Made by a program: the position numbers and the translations under genes. Of a stretch of DNA of 64,000 bases, positions 40,833 through 51,759 are shown piece by piece. Source of the stretch: Haloterrigena salifodinae (GTDB lineage Archaea; Halobacteriota; Halobacteria; Halobacteriales; Natrialbaceae); contig NZ_RQWN01000001.1 in assembly GCF_003977755.1 (NCBI RefSeq), positions 1,455,855 to 1,519,854 of the forward strand, read 5' to 3'. Each line of letters opens with the position of its first letter. The stretch's first letter is position 1. The notes under the pieces were generated by a model. That model saw only the letters and a list, made by a program, of their open reading frames with translations, did no database searches and had not been told where the DNA came from.

Positions 40833-43068
40833 ACAGATGAGCAAGGTCTCGGTGACCGGCTCCAAGGGCATCATGCCCACGGTCATCGAGACGATCCACG
40901 GACTGAACCTGGTCCACCTCTCGGACTACGACGGCTCCTGGGAGGGGTTCAATAACGGGAACCCGATCGAGGGCGCCGACGAGGCGTCCGAGAAGCTGGT
41001 GACCGTCCGCTCCCTCGAGAGCTCCCTAGAGCTGTCCGACGAGGACGTCGACCCGAGAGCCCTCGAGGGCGACTGGGAGCAGCGACTCGAAGAGGTCCGC
41101 GAGCGAGTCACCGAACTCGACGACCGCCGCGGAGCGGTCAACGACGACCTGCGATCGGTCACGGAGAAAATCGACCGCGTCGAGCCGTTCGCCGAACTCG
41201 GCATCGATCTCGACCTGCTGTCCGGGTACGAGACGGTCGATGTCGTCGTCGGCGAGGGGAACGTCGGCGCGATCGAAGACGCCGTCGCGGCGTCGGACGA
41301 CATCCGCGCCTTCGAGACGTTCACCGGCGGTGACGTTGTGGCTATCGTGGCCGCGCCCGCCGAGGACGCCGACGAGGGCGCCCTCGAGGACGCGCTGGTC
41401 GGGGTCGAGTTCTCGCGCCACGCGGTGCCCGAGACCGAACAGAGCCCGAGCGCGTACGTTAACGAGCTCGAGGAGCGACAACAAGAACTCGAGTACGAAC
41501 TCGAAGAGATCGACGCGGAACTCGAGGAGGTCGAGGCGAATCACGGCGAGTTCCTCCAGCGCGTCGAGGAGCAACTGACCATCGAGGTTCAGCAGGCGGA
41601 AGCACCCCTGCAGTTCGCGACGACCGACCGCGCGTTCGTCGCGGAGGGATGGCTCCCGACCGAGGAGTACGACCGGCTCGTCGCCGGCCTGAACGACGCA
41701 GTCGGCGACAGCGTCGAGGTCGAAGAACTCGAGCGGGCGGACTACGACCGACACGGCGCTCACACCCACACGGAAGAAATCCAGAAGGGTGCCGAAGCCG
41801 GCGCCGAGGACGACGCGTCCCCCGCCGCGACCGACGAGGACGAGCAACAGCAAAAGGCTGTCACCGACGGCGGATCGGCGGTCACGATGGGCGACGAGCC
41901 CCCGACGGTCCAGAACAACGCGGGGCCGGCGAAACCGTTCGAGGTGCTGGTCCAGGCGGTCAACCGTCCGAAGTACAGCGAACTCGATCCGACCATCTTC
42001 CTGTTCCTGACGTTCCCGGCCTTCTTCGGCTTCATGATCGGCGACGTCGGGTACGGGATCATGTACATGGCCATCGGCGCGTACTTGGTCACGCAGTTCG
42101 ACAGCGACGGCGTCACCAGCCTGGGCGGCGTCGCCATCTGGGCCGGCGCGTTCACCGTCCTGTTCGGGATCATCTACGGAGAGATCTTCGGACTGCACGT
42201 GCTCGGAGAAGTGCTCTGGCACGACATGTTCCACTCCGAGCTCCTTCCGCTGAACAAGGGGCTCGAGCCGGCAGCCGCCGACTTCGCACTCGGCTGGATG
42301 GTCGTGAGCGTGCTTGCCGGGATCGTCCACCTGAACATCGGGTACATCCTGGACTTCTACGAGAACCTCAGCCACGGCGTCAAAGACGCCGTCCTGCACA
42401 GCGGTACGTGGATCCTGATGCTCAACGGCGTCTGGATCTGGATCTTCTCGCAGCAGGCCCGATCGTCGAAGCCGGACTTCCTGTTCACGACGTTCGCGAG
42501 CGACGGGCCGTTCCCGATCGGCTTCACCGGGTTCCCGGAGTGGGGGCTCGTGACGATTCCGTTGGGAGTCACCGACTTCCTGCTTACGGCACCGTTTCTC
42601 GTCTTCCTGATCGGGTTCGTCCTGCTGATCGTCAGCGAACCCGTCGAGGCGATCGAGGCGCTCGACGTCGTCGTCAACGTCTTCTCGTACACCCGAATGG
42701 GCGCAGTGTTGCTCGCGAAGGCCGGCATGGCGTTCGTGGTCAACCTGCTGTTCTTCGGCGGGTACCAGAACCCTGAGGGGGAGTTCCACTTCCTTCGGAA
42801 CCACGAGCCGAGCTACGTCGCCGAACACTACGGCGAGGGTGCTGAAGTTATCTTCAGCGGCCTCATGCACTCGGGGACCGCAGCGCTCGTCGGCGGCCTC
42901 GTCATTCTCGTCGTCGGACACATCGTCGTGCTAGCGCTTGGCGTGACGAGCGCCGGCTTACAGGCTGTGCGCCTCGAGTACGTCGAATTCTTTAACAAGT
43001 TTTATGAAGGCGGTGGGAAGAACTACGAACCGTTCGGACACGATCGAACTCACACGGAGGACTACTAA
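40819..43068 (+). CDS. atpI: A-type ATP synthase subunit I (a-type membrane subunit)
   Basis: 749-residue subunit providing the ion half-channels next to the rotor ring. Residues ~1-370 are soluble and coiled-coil rich (LEERQQELEYELEEIDAELE), forming the arm that contacts the E/H stalks; residues ~280-370 include a Gln/Asp/Glu-rich insertion. About seven to eight membrane segments follow from ~390 (FLFLTFPAFFGFMIGDVGYG, then VAIWAGAFTVLFGIIYGEIF, then FLVFLIGFVLLIVSEPVEAI). The essential Arg region is near ALDVVVNVFSYTRMGAVLLA. The ATG at 40819, inside atpH, gives the expected start MLRPKQMSKVSVTGSK, so translation is coupled. Confidence 0.93.
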   Translation: MLRPKQMSKVSVTGSKGIMPTVIETIHGLNLVHLSDYDGSWEGFNNGNPIEGADEASEKLVTVRSLESSLELSDEDVDPRALEGDWEQRLEEVRERVTELDDRRGAVNDDLRSVTEKIDRVEPFAELGIDLDLLSGYETVDVVVGEGNVGAIEDAVAASDDIRAFETFTGGDVVAIVAAPAEDADEGALEDALVGVEFSRHAVPETEQSPSAYVNELEERQQELEYELEEIDAELEEVEANHGEFLQRVEEQLTIEVQQAEAPLQFATTDRAFVAEGWLPTEEYDRLVAGLNDAVGDSVEVEELERADYDRHGAHTHTEEIQKGAEAGAEDDASPAATDEDEQQQKAVTDGGSAVTMGDEPPTVQNNAGPAKPFEVLVQAVNRPKYSELDPTIFLFLTFPAFFGFMIGDVGYGIMYMAIGAYLVTQFDSDGVTSLGGVAIWAGAFTVLFGIIYGEIFGLHVLGEVLWHDMFHSELLPLNKGLEPAAADFALGWMVVSVLAGIVHLNIGYILDFYENLSHGVKDAVLHSGTWILMLNGVWIWIFSQQARSSKPDFLFTTFASDGPFPIGFTGFPEWGLVTIPLGVTDFLLTAPFLVFLIGFVLLIVSEPVEAIEALDVVVNVFSYTRMGAVLLAKAGMAFVVNLLFFGGYQNPEGEFHFLRNHEPSYVAEHYGEGAEVIFSGLMHSGTAALVGGLVILVVGHIVVLALGVTSAGLQAVRLEYVEFFNKFYEGGGKNYEPFGHDRTHTEDY

Positions 43069-43070
43069 CA

Positions 43071-43340
43071 ATGGCAATTGAGAACGCAGCAGTTGACGCT
43101 GGTATCGCACTTCAGCAGACCGTCGAAGAAAGTCCGTTCCTGACCGACGCGGGCGCGGCCGCACTCGCAGTCGGCCTCGCCGCACTGGCGTCCGGCTATG
43201 CAGAGCGTGGTATCGGTGCGGCTGCCGTCGGCGCGCTCGCCGAGGACGACAGCCTGTTCGTTCAGGGCCTGATCATGACCGTTCTCCCGGAGACGCTCGT
43301 GATCCTGGCGCTGGTCGTCGTCTTCATCGTCGGCGCGTAA
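43071..43340 (+). CDS. atpK: A-type ATP synthase subunit K (rotor proteolipid)
   Basis: 89-residue hairpin of two membrane segments (AGAAALAVGLAALASGYAER and MTVLPETLVILALVVVFIV). The polar loop contains GYAERGIGAAAVGALAEDD, and the ion-binding Glu is in VLPETLVIL of the second segment. It forms the c-ring turned by ion flow. It lies two bases after the atpI stop. Which ion, H+ or Na+, cannot be read safely from this segment; haloarchaeal enzymes are generally assumed to use protons. Confidence 0.93.
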   Translation: MAIENAAVDAGIALQQTVEESPFLTDAGAAALAVGLAALASGYAERGIGAAAVGALAEDDSLFVQGLIMTVLPETLVILALVVVFIVGA

Positions 43341-43362
43341 CCGCATTCACCCTTCTTTCACA

Positions 43363-43944
43363 ATGAGTTTGGACACAGTCGTAGAAGACATTCGAGAAGA
43401 GGCCCACGCGCGTGCGGAGGATATCCGCGCTGAGGGCGAAGCGCGCGCTGACGAGATCGAATCGGCCGCCGAAGAGGACGCCGAGGAGATTCGCATCGAG
43501 GCCAAGCGGGAGGCCGACCGCGAGGTCGAGCAGTTGCGCGAACAGCGTCTCTCCAGCGCGAAACTGGAGGCGAAGCAAAAGCGCCTGGAGGCTCGCCGCG
43601 ACGTGCTCGGCGACGTCCGCGAGGAGGTCGAAGACGAGCTCGCCGCCCTCGACGGGGACACCCGCGAGGAGCTGATGCGTGCGCTCCTCGAGGGCGCCAG
43701 TGACGAGTTTGACGAGGGCGACGACGTCAACGTCTATGGCCGCGCCGACGACGAGGAGCTGATCGAGTCGATCCTCGCCGACTACGACGGCTACGAGTAC
43801 GCCGGCGAGTACGATTGCCTCGGCGGCGTCGTCGTCGAGAGCGACCAGTCTCGAGTTCGGGTCAACAACACGTTCGACTCGGTGCTCGAGGACGTCTGGG
43901 AAGACAACCTCCGGGAGATCAGTAACCGACTCTTCGAGCAATGA
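43363..43944 (+). CDS. atpE: A-type ATP synthase subunit E (peripheral stalk)
   Basis: 193-residue stalk subunit. The N-terminal half is a long charged helix (VEDIREEAHARAEDIRAEGE, then READREVEQLREQRLSSAKL) that pairs with subunit H. The C-terminal half is the globular head (ILADYDGYEYAGEYDCLGGV, then QSRVRVNNTFDSVLEDVWED) that binds the A1 catalytic domain. The stop overlaps the atpC ATG by four bases. Confidence 0.93.
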   Translation: MSLDTVVEDIREEAHARAEDIRAEGEARADEIESAAEEDAEEIRIEAKREADREVEQLREQRLSSAKLEAKQKRLEARRDVLGDVREEVEDELAALDGDTREELMRALLEGASDEFDEGDDVNVYGRADDEELIESILADYDGYEYAGEYDCLGGVVVESDQSRVRVNNTFDSVLEDVWEDNLREISNRLFEQ

Positions 43945-45008
43945 GCGCAGGTGCCTCGAATCCGGAATACGTGAACGCTCGCGTGCGGTCCCGACGAGCG
44001 TCGCTGTTCGCGGACGAAGACTATCGGAAGCTGGTCCGGATGGGGCCGAGCGAGATCGCGCGGTTCATGGAAGAGACGGAGTACGAGCGTGAGATCAACG
44101 CGCTCGGTGCGCGGTTCTCGGGTGTCGACCTGATCGAGTACGCCCTGAACCGTAACCTCGCGAAACACTTCCAGGACCTGCTGGACTGGTCTGAGGGGCG
44201 CCTCTACGACCACATCGCCCGGTATCTTCGGAAGTTCGACGTCTGGAACCTGAAGACGATCTTCCGCGGGATCTACACCGACACCGATGCCGAGGAGATC
44301 CGGACGGACCTGATCCGGGCCGGCGAACTCGAGGACGCAACGATCGAGCGCCTCCTCGAGACCGACTCCATCGAGGACGCGATCGAGTTCTTGCGCGCCA
44401 CGAGTTACTACGAGCCGCTGACCGTGGCCTACGAGGAGTTCGAGGACCACGGCGCGCTCGTTCCGCTCGAAAACGCCCTTGACCGGGAGTTCTACGAGAA
44501 CCTGCTCGCGGACATCTCGCGGGGCCCGGGCGTCGAACCCCAGGAGGGGCCGGAGGCGAAGTACGTCGAGTTCCTGCAGGCGGAAATCGACTTCCGGAAC
44601 GTCCGGAACGCCCTGCGGCTGGCCCGCAGCGGAGCGGACCTCGACCCCGCGGCCTACTACATCGATGGCGGTGTCCTGTTCGATCGGGCGGATCTGGGTC
44701 GGCTCGTCGGCGATTACGACGCGCTCGTCGATCACATCGCTGAGAACAAACGCTACGGCGACCGCCTCTCGGGGGCGCTGGAACGGCTCCGAGACGCTGA
44801 CAGCCTTATCCAGTTCGAGCACGCACTAGACGCTGCGTTGCTCGAGTACGCCGATACGCTCTCGAGCATCTACCCGACCTCCGTTTCGGCCGTGCTCTCG
44901 TACATCCTCGCGAAGGAGCGCGAGGTCGAGAACATCCGTGCGATCGCGCGCGGTCGAGAGGTCGGCCTCGATGAAACCGAGATCGAAGAGGAGCTGGTGA
45001 TCCTATGA
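43941..45008 (+). CDS. atpC: A-type ATP synthase subunit C (central stalk, d-type)
   Basis: 355-residue helical funnel protein that seats the central stalk on the K ring. Characteristic stretches are NPEYVNARVRSRRASLFADE, then MGPSEIARFMEETEYEREIN and DVWNLKTIFRGIYTDTDAEE, and the C-terminal LSYILAKEREVENIRAIARG. It overlaps atpE upstream and atpF downstream by four bases each, indicating coupled translation. Confidence 0.94.
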   Translation: MSAGASNPEYVNARVRSRRASLFADEDYRKLVRMGPSEIARFMEETEYEREINALGARFSGVDLIEYALNRNLAKHFQDLLDWSEGRLYDHIARYLRKFDVWNLKTIFRGIYTDTDAEEIRTDLIRAGELEDATIERLLETDSIEDAIEFLRATSYYEPLTVAYEEFEDHGALVPLENALDREFYENLLADISRGPGVEPQEGPEAKYVEFLQAEIDFRNVRNALRLARSGADLDPAAYYIDGGVLFDRADLGRLVGDYDALVDHIAENKRYGDRLSGALERLRDADSLIQFEHALDAALLEYADTLSSIYPTSVSAVLSYILAKEREVENIRAIARGREVGLDETEIEEELVIL

Positions 45009-45337
45009 GCCAGGAAATCGCAGTCGTCGGCAGTCCGGAGTTCACGACCGGCTTCCGCCTCGCGGGGGTCCGTCGCTTCGAGAACGTCCCGGACGACGAG
45101 AAGGACGACCGACTGGACGAGGCGGCGACGGCGGTCCTCGAGGACGAGGGCGTCGGCATCGTCGTCATGCACGACGACGACCTCGAACACCTGTCGCGCA
45201 ACGTGCGCCAGGAAGTCGAGACGAGCGTCGAACCGGTCGTCGTCACGATCGGGAGCGGAACCGGTGGCGGCGGACTGCGCGAGCAGATCAAACGCGCGAT
45301 CGGTATCGACCTGATGGACGAGGACGAACAAGAGTAA
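45005..45337 (+). CDS. atpF: A-type ATP synthase subunit F (central stalk)
   Basis: 110-residue Rossmann-like subunit that attaches to subunit D in the rotating shaft and modulates activity. It begins MSQEIAVVGSPEFTTGFRLA, the usual family start, and contains EDEGVGIVVMHDDDLEHLS and VVVTIGSGTGG. It overlaps atpC by four bases and is followed after three bases by atpA. Confidence 0.94.
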   Translation: MSQEIAVVGSPEFTTGFRLAGVRRFENVPDDEKDDRLDEAATAVLEDEGVGIVVMHDDDLEHLSRNVRQEVETSVEPVVVTIGSGTGGGGLREQIKRAIGIDLMDEDEQE

Positions 45338-45340
45338 ACT

Positions 45341-47104
<1,764 letters not shown>

Positions 47105-47106
47105 CA

Positions 47107-48522
47107 ATGAAAGAGTACCAGACAATCACGGAAATCAGCGGTCCGCTGGTGTTCGCCGAGGTCGACGAACCGGTCGGTTACGACGAGATCGTCGAGATCG
47201 AGACGCCACAGGGCGAGACCCTGCGCGGACAGGTGCTGGAATCGAGCGAGGGACTCGTTTCGATCCAGGTGTTCGAAGGCACTGGCGGTATCGACCGTAA
47301 CGCCTCCGTTCGCTTCCTGGGCGAGACGATGAAGATGCCCGTCACCGAGGATCTGCTTGGACGGGTGCTGGACGGTTCCGGGAATCCGATCGACGGCGGC
47401 CCGGAGATCGTCCCCGAGGACCGCCACGACATCGTCGGCGAAGCGATCAATCCCTACTCCCGGGAGTACCCCGAGGAGTTCATCCAGACCGGCGTCTCCG
47501 CCATCGACGGCATGAACACGCTGGTTCGCGGTCAGAAGCTGCCGATCTTCTCCGCGTCGGGGCTGCCCCACAACGACCTCGCACTGCAGATCGCCCGCCA
47601 GGCGACCGTGCCGGAGGAAGACGAGAGCGGCGACGACGACGAGGACTCCGAGTTCGCCGTCATCTTCGGCGCGATGGGGATCACCGCCGAAGAGGCGAAC
47701 GAGTTCATGGACGACTTCGAACGCACGGGCGCGCTCGAGCGCTCGGTCGTCTTCATGAACCTCGCAGACGACCCCGCAGTCGAGCGACAGGTCACGCCGC
47801 GACTCGCCCTGACCACGGCCGAGTACCTGGCCTTCGAGAAGGACTATCACGTCCTGGTCATCCTGACGGACATGACCAACTACTGCGAGGCGCTCCGTGA
47901 GATCGGCGCCGCACGCGAGGAGGTCCCGGGCCGCCGTGGCTACCCCGGCTACATGTACACCGACCTGGCACAGCTCTACGAGCGTGCCGGTCGTATCGAG
48001 GGCAAGGAGGGCTCGGTCACGCAGATTCCGATCCTGACCATGCCCGGCGACGACGAGACTCACCCGATTCCGGACCTGACGGGCTACATTACCGAGGGCC
48101 AGATCATGATGGATCGGGACCTCAACAGCCAGGGGATCGAGCCGCCGGTCAACGTCCTGCCCAGCCTCTCGCGGCTGATGGACGACGGAATCGGCGAGGG
48201 CCTGACCCGCGAGGATCACGGCGACGTCTCCGACCAGATGTACGCCGCCTACGCGGAAGGTGAGGACCTGCGCGACCTCGTCAACATTGTCGGTCGCGAA
48301 GCGCTCTCCGAGCGCGACAACAAGTACCTCGACTTCGCCGACCGCTTCGAGGAGGAGTTCGTTCAGCAGGGCTATGACACCAACCGCTCGATCGACGAGA
48401 CGCTCGAGCTCGGCTGGGACCTGCTCTCGATGCTCCCCAAGGAGGAACTCAACCGTATCGGCGAGGACCTCATCGAGGAGCACTACCGCGAAGAAGAGCC
48501 GGAAGCCGTTCAGGCCGACTGA
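47107..48522 (+). CDS. atpB: A-type ATP synthase non-catalytic subunit B
   Basis: 471-residue regulatory nucleotide-binding subunit alternating with A in the head. It begins [20 protein letters not shown] and, as expected, lacks a P-loop (the equivalent region reads [20 protein letters not shown]). Other signatures are [20 protein letters not shown], then [20 protein letters not shown], and [18 protein letters not shown] short haloarchaeal acidic insertion ([13 protein letters not shown]) lies near residue 175. It is the last gene of the contiguous operon; subunit D is encoded 2.5 kb downstream. Confidence 0.96.
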   Translation: MKEYQTITEISGPLVFAEVDEPVGYDEIVEIETPQGETLRGQVLESSEGLVSIQVFEGTGGIDRNASVRFLGETMKMPVTEDLLGRVLDGSGNPIDGGPEIVPEDRHDIVGEAINPYSREYPEEFIQTGVSAIDGMNTLVRGQKLPIFSASGLPHNDLALQIARQATVPEEDESGDDDEDSEFAVIFGAMGITAEEANEFMDDFERTGALERSVVFMNLADDPAVERQVTPRLALTTAEYLAFEKDYHVLVILTDMTNYCEALREIGAAREEVPGRRGYPGYMYTDLAQLYERAGRIEGKEGSVTQIPILTMPGDDETHPIPDLTGYITEGQIMMDRDLNSQGIEPPVNVLPSLSRLMDDGIGEGLTREDHGDVSDQMYAAYAEGEDLRDLVNIVGREALSERDNKYLDFADRFEEEFVQQGYDTNRSIDETLELGWDLLSMLPKEELNRIGEDLIEEHYREEEPEAVQAD

Positions 48523-48539
48523 ACTCGCGATCGCGGTTG

Positions 48540-48556
48540 CAGTTTCGATTTTTCGG
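48540..48556 (+). terminator. Possible terminator of the atp operon
   Basis: A T-run (CGATTTTTCGG) lies about 25-35 bases downstream of the atpB stop. Archaeal termination relies on such T-runs. No strong stem precedes it. Confidence 0.35.
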
Positions 48557-48776
48557 GCACTCGAGACGCAAGCCGTCGGTCCGTCGATCGGGACGAGCGG
48601 CGACACGTCGCGCTCGCCGCTTCACTCGAGCGTGTGACACTGCGTCGGCCACTACTTCGGGACGAAGCCGAGCGTCGCCCGAGCCGAAGCGAAGCCGTAG
48701 CCGAACGTATCGATCGAAGCCACAGTTCGGAACGAACCGCAATGAACTTAATCATCGTTAATGTCGTACGTCGTGT

Positions 48777-50390
48777 ATGCACAAACCACTGCTCGTGACG
48801 GACTTCCTCGATCGGGCGCGCAAACACTACGGGGGCGAGGAGGCGGTCGTCGCGACCACGGGGGAACGGTACACCTACGATGAACTCGGCGAGCGGGCCG
48901 ATCGGTTTTCGGCGGCGCTTCAGGAGCGGGGCATCGAGAAGGGCGATCGCGTCGCTGTCTTGGACCCGAACACGCACTACCACCTCGAGGCGGCCTACGG
49001 GAGCATGCAACTCGGCGCGGTGCACACGCCGCTGAACTACCGACTGACGCCCGACGACTTCTCCTACATGCTCGAGGACGCGGAGGTCGACGCCATCTAC
49101 GCCGACTACGACTTCGCCGACAAGATCGAGCCGATCCGCGACGAGGTGCCGACGGAGACGTTCATCACGAACGACGCCGATAGCGTCAATGGCGAATGGG
49201 AGGAGTTCGACGCGGTGCTCGAGGACGCGGGCACCGAGTACGACCGCCCCGAGATGAGCGAGGACGAGATCATCACGATGAACTACACCTCGGGGACGAC
49301 GGGTGACCCGAAGGGAGTCTGCCGGACCCACCGCTCGGAGACGCTCCACGCCTATCTGATCACGGCCCACCAGGAGCTGCGCGACGACGACGTCTACCTC
49401 TGGACGCTACCGATGTTCCACGTCAACGGCTGGGGCCATATCTACGCCGTGACGGGGATCGGCGCGAAACACGTCTGCACGCGCGGCGTCGACGCCGGGG
49501 ACATCTTCGAGGCCGTCCAGACCGAGGACGTCTCCTACATGTGCGGCGCGCCGACGGTGCTGAACATGCTGATCGATCACTACGAGGAACGCGACCCCGA
49601 GACGACCGGGGCCAACGATGTTCGCATCGCGACCGCCGGCTCGGCGCCGCCGGAGGCCACTATCCGCACCGTCGAGGACGAGTTCGGCTGGTACCTGAAA
49701 CACGTCTACGGCGCGACCGAGACGGGGCCGCTGATCACCACCTCCGACGCGCGGCGCACGTTCGACGACGACGATTCGGACCGCTTCGCGATCAAGAAGC
49801 GCCAGGGGCTGGGCTATCTCGGCACCGAGATCCGCGTCGTCGACGAGGACGGCAACGACGTCACCCGCGACGACGCCTCGATCGGCGAGATCGTCGTCCG
49901 CGGCAACCAAGTCATGGAGAAGTACTGGAACAAGCCCGAAGAGACCGAAGAAGCGTTCAACGACCGCGTCGAGGGCTACTACCACACCGGCGACCTCGCC
50001 GTCGTCGACGAACACGGGATGATCTCCATCCAGGATCGCAAGAAGGACATCATCATCTCGGGGGGTGAAAACATCTCGAGCATCGAACTCGAGGACACGC
50101 TGTTCGACCACCCCGAAGTGTCGGACGTGGCCGTCATCCCAGCCCCCAGCGACGAGTGGGGCGAGACGCCGAAGGCGTTCGTCGTGCCGGGCAACGGCGA
50201 TCCGGACGATCCGAGCGTGACGCGGGACGAACTCGTCGACTACACGCGCGACAACCTCGCGGGCTACAAGGTCGTCCGAGAGGTCGAGTTCGTCGAGGAA
50301 CTGCCGACGACGGCGACCGGCAAGATCCAGAAGTACGAACTCCGCCAGCGGGAGTGGGAGGACGAAGATCGGATGGTCGGGCAAGGCTAA
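48777..50390 (+). CDS. AMP-forming acyl-CoA synthetase
   Basis: 537-residue member of the ANL superfamily, which activates a carboxylic acid with ATP and transfers it to CoA. The P-loop-like motif MNYTSGTTGDPKGVCRTHRS is near residue 168, then VYGATETGPLITTSDARR (A5), the hinge YYHTGDLAVVDEHGMISIQD and RKKDIIISGGENISSIELED (A8), and the C-terminal lysine in ELPTTATGKIQKYELRQRE. Closest by feel are medium- or long-chain fatty acyl-CoA ligases; substrate is unproven. ACTTAATCAT about 28-37 bases upstream is a likely promoter element. It lies between atpB and atpD, splitting the ATP synthase genes. Confidence 0.92.
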   Translation: MHKPLLVTDFLDRARKHYGGEEAVVATTGERYTYDELGERADRFSAALQERGIEKGDRVAVLDPNTHYHLEAAYGSMQLGAVHTPLNYRLTPDDFSYMLEDAEVDAIYADYDFADKIEPIRDEVPTETFITNDADSVNGEWEEFDAVLEDAGTEYDRPEMSEDEIITMNYTSGTTGDPKGVCRTHRSETLHAYLITAHQELRDDDVYLWTLPMFHVNGWGHIYAVTGIGAKHVCTRGVDAGDIFEAVQTEDVSYMCGAPTVLNMLIDHYEERDPETTGANDVRIATAGSAPPEATIRTVEDEFGWYLKHVYGATETGPLITTSDARRTFDDDDSDRFAIKKRQGLGYLGTEIRVVDEDGNDVTRDDASIGEIVVRGNQVMEKYWNKPEETEEAFNDRVEGYYHTGDLAVVDEHGMISIQDRKKDIIISGGENISSIELEDTLFDHPEVSDVAVIPAPSDEWGETPKAFVVPGNGDPDDPSVTRDELVDYTRDNLAGYKVVREVEFVEELPTTATGKIQKYELRQREWEDEDRMVGQG

Positions 50391-50445
50391 TCCGGTTCGG
50401 TTACGCTCTATTCGTTCGAGGCCGCCCGAATAGTCCCGGAACGAC

Positions 50446-50699
50446 CTATCGCCAGCGATCGTCGCGGTCCGGCTCGTCCGAGTGGACTCCCCACCGTCCG
50501 TCTCGTTCCGTCGAGGATCGATCGTCGGTCCGTGGCCGCCGGTCGGATTTCTCCTCGCGCTCGTCGGTAGTCGTGTCTGCGCTCGCAGGAGAATCGGCGC
50601 TCGAGTCCGTTCGGGCCGACTCCGGCCGCCGCGTTCCTTCGCGATCCGTTCGGCTTCCGCGCGGTCGACGACGGTTGGATCCGACGTCTCGTTCTCCAT
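50446..50699 (-). pseudogene. Possible frameshifted small acidic protein gene
   Basis: An ATG at 50699 opens a haloarchaeal-looking frame (NETSDPTVVDRAEAERIAKE, then RGG). At about 50620-50630 the good coding pattern switches to another frame reading ESARTDSSADSPASADTTTD, then REEKSDRRPRTDDRSSTERD, ending PDRDDRWR and a TAG at 50446-50448. A one-base frameshift would join the two into a hydrophilic protein of about 84 residues. No family is recognised, and the gene may equally be intact with a sequencing error, or not a gene. Confidence 0.35.
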
Positions 50700-50726
50700 C
50701 GCAACCCAGAGCGCCAGCGGGACGGG

Positions 50727-50849
50727 CTGTCAAAGCTCTTCGACATCCAGAATCGACAGTTCATGGTCGTAAGTTGTACGAACTGCGGCTACTCGGAGCT
50801 CTATCGCGGCCAATCGTCGGGGAACATGGTCGATCTCTTCCTCGGGTAG
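50727..50849 (+). pseudogene. 5'-truncated zinc-ribbon protein gene
   Basis: The frame reads GLSKLFDIQNRQFMVVSCTN followed by CGYSELYRGQ and NMVDLFLG, then a TAG. This is the complete C-terminal half of the small haloarchaeal zinc-ribbon proteins that normally begin with a CPKCG pair. Upstream, where the first cysteine pair should be, no frame encodes it; the sequence instead continues as DGWIRRLVLHRNPERQRDG. Only the second cysteine pair (SCTNCGY) remains, so zinc binding is unlikely. Loss of the 5' end is inferred, possibly through the same event that placed the minus-strand frame beside it. Confidence 0.55.
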
Positions 50850-50938
50850 CGTCGGGTGCCGAGCCGAGTCGGTTCGTCGCTCGGTCGTGAACGGCCCACG
50901 CACACTGCAGGGTCCTTCCGTCGGCCGATACCCGCCAA

Positions 50939-50952
50939 AACTGTAAACAGTT
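50939..50952 (+). promoter_or_regulatory. Palindrome overlapping the atpD promoter region
   Basis: AACTGTAAACAGTT is a perfect 14-base palindrome 31-44 bases upstream of the atpD ATG, where the TATA box is expected (the centre TGTAAACA is TA-rich). It could be the TATA/BRE region itself or an operator. Confidence 0.45.
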
Positions 50953-50982
50953 ATCCGACTGGGGGCGCAAACCCTCCACAAG

Positions 50983-51729
50983 ATGGCCAAGGACGTCAAG
51001 CCCACCCGCAAGAACCTGATGGAGATCGAGGATCGGATCGAACTCTCCGAACGGGGACACGGGACGCTCGAGAAGAAACGGGACGGGCTGATCATGGAGT
51101 TCATGGACATCCTGGACAAGGCCCAGGACGTCCGCGGGGACCTCGCACAGGACTACCAGGACGCTCAGAAGAAGATCAACATGGCCCGAGCCATGGAGGG
51201 CGACGTCGCCGTCCGCGGGGCCGCCGCCGCACTCCAGGAACACCCCGAGATCACCACCGAATCGAAGAACATCATGGGTGTGGTCGTGCCCCAGATCGAG
51301 TCCTCCCGCGTCTCGAAGAGCCTCGATCAGCGCGGCTACGGGATCATGGGGACCTCTGCCCGCATCGACGAGGCCGCCGAGGCCTACGAGGACCTCCTCG
51401 AGAGCATCATCCTCGCCGCCGAGGTCGAGACGGCGATGAAGAAGATGCTCCGGGAGATCGAGACCACCAAGCGCCGCGTCAACGCATTGGAGTTCAAACT
51501 CCTGCCTGACCTCTACGAGGGCCAGGAGTACATCGAGCAGAAACTCGAGGAGCAGGAACGCGAGGAGACGTTCCGACTGAAGAAGATCAAGGAGAAGAAA
51601 GAACAGGCCGAGAAGGAAGAGCGCGAAGCCGAAGAAGCGGACGAGATCGCGCCCGACGAGGAGGACGCGAGCACGGCCGAACCCGACATGGAGCAGTCGA
51701 CCGCGGGCGGCGTTCCGGGCGGCGACTGA
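50983..51729 (+). CDS. atpD: A-type ATP synthase subunit D (rotor shaft)
   Basis: 248-residue central-shaft subunit, two long antiparallel helices. It begins [20 protein letters not shown], contains [20 protein letters not shown] and ends its helical part with [20 protein letters not shown], the signature of the family. The final ~50 residues are an acidic haloarchaeal extension ([20 protein letters not shown]). It is separated from atpB by the acyl-CoA synthetase gene and two broken genes but still on the same strand, and it has its own promoter-like palindrome. It is followed by the DUF6276 gene after 30 bases, probably in one transcript. Confidence 0.94.
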   Translation: MAKDVKPTRKNLMEIEDRIELSERGHGTLEKKRDGLIMEFMDILDKAQDVRGDLAQDYQDAQKKINMARAMEGDVAVRGAAAALQEHPEITTESKNIMGVVVPQIESSRVSKSLDQRGYGIMGTSARIDEAAEAYEDLLESIILAAEVETAMKKMLREIETTKRRVNALEFKLLPDLYEGQEYIEQKLEEQEREETFRLKKIKEKKEQAEKEEREAEEADEIAPDEEDASTAEPDMEQSTAGGVPGGD

Positions 51730-51759
51730 TCGCACGCGGCCCACGCACCTGCTACGACC

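Larger units (their letters stand above)
50391..50982. other. Interval with decayed genes and the atpD promoter
   Basis: About 590 bases without an intact gene. It contains a frameshifted minus-strand reading frame (50446-50699), the 3' remnant of a zinc-ribbon gene on the plus strand (50727-50849), and the promoter palindrome of atpD (50939-50952). Confidence 0.55.
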
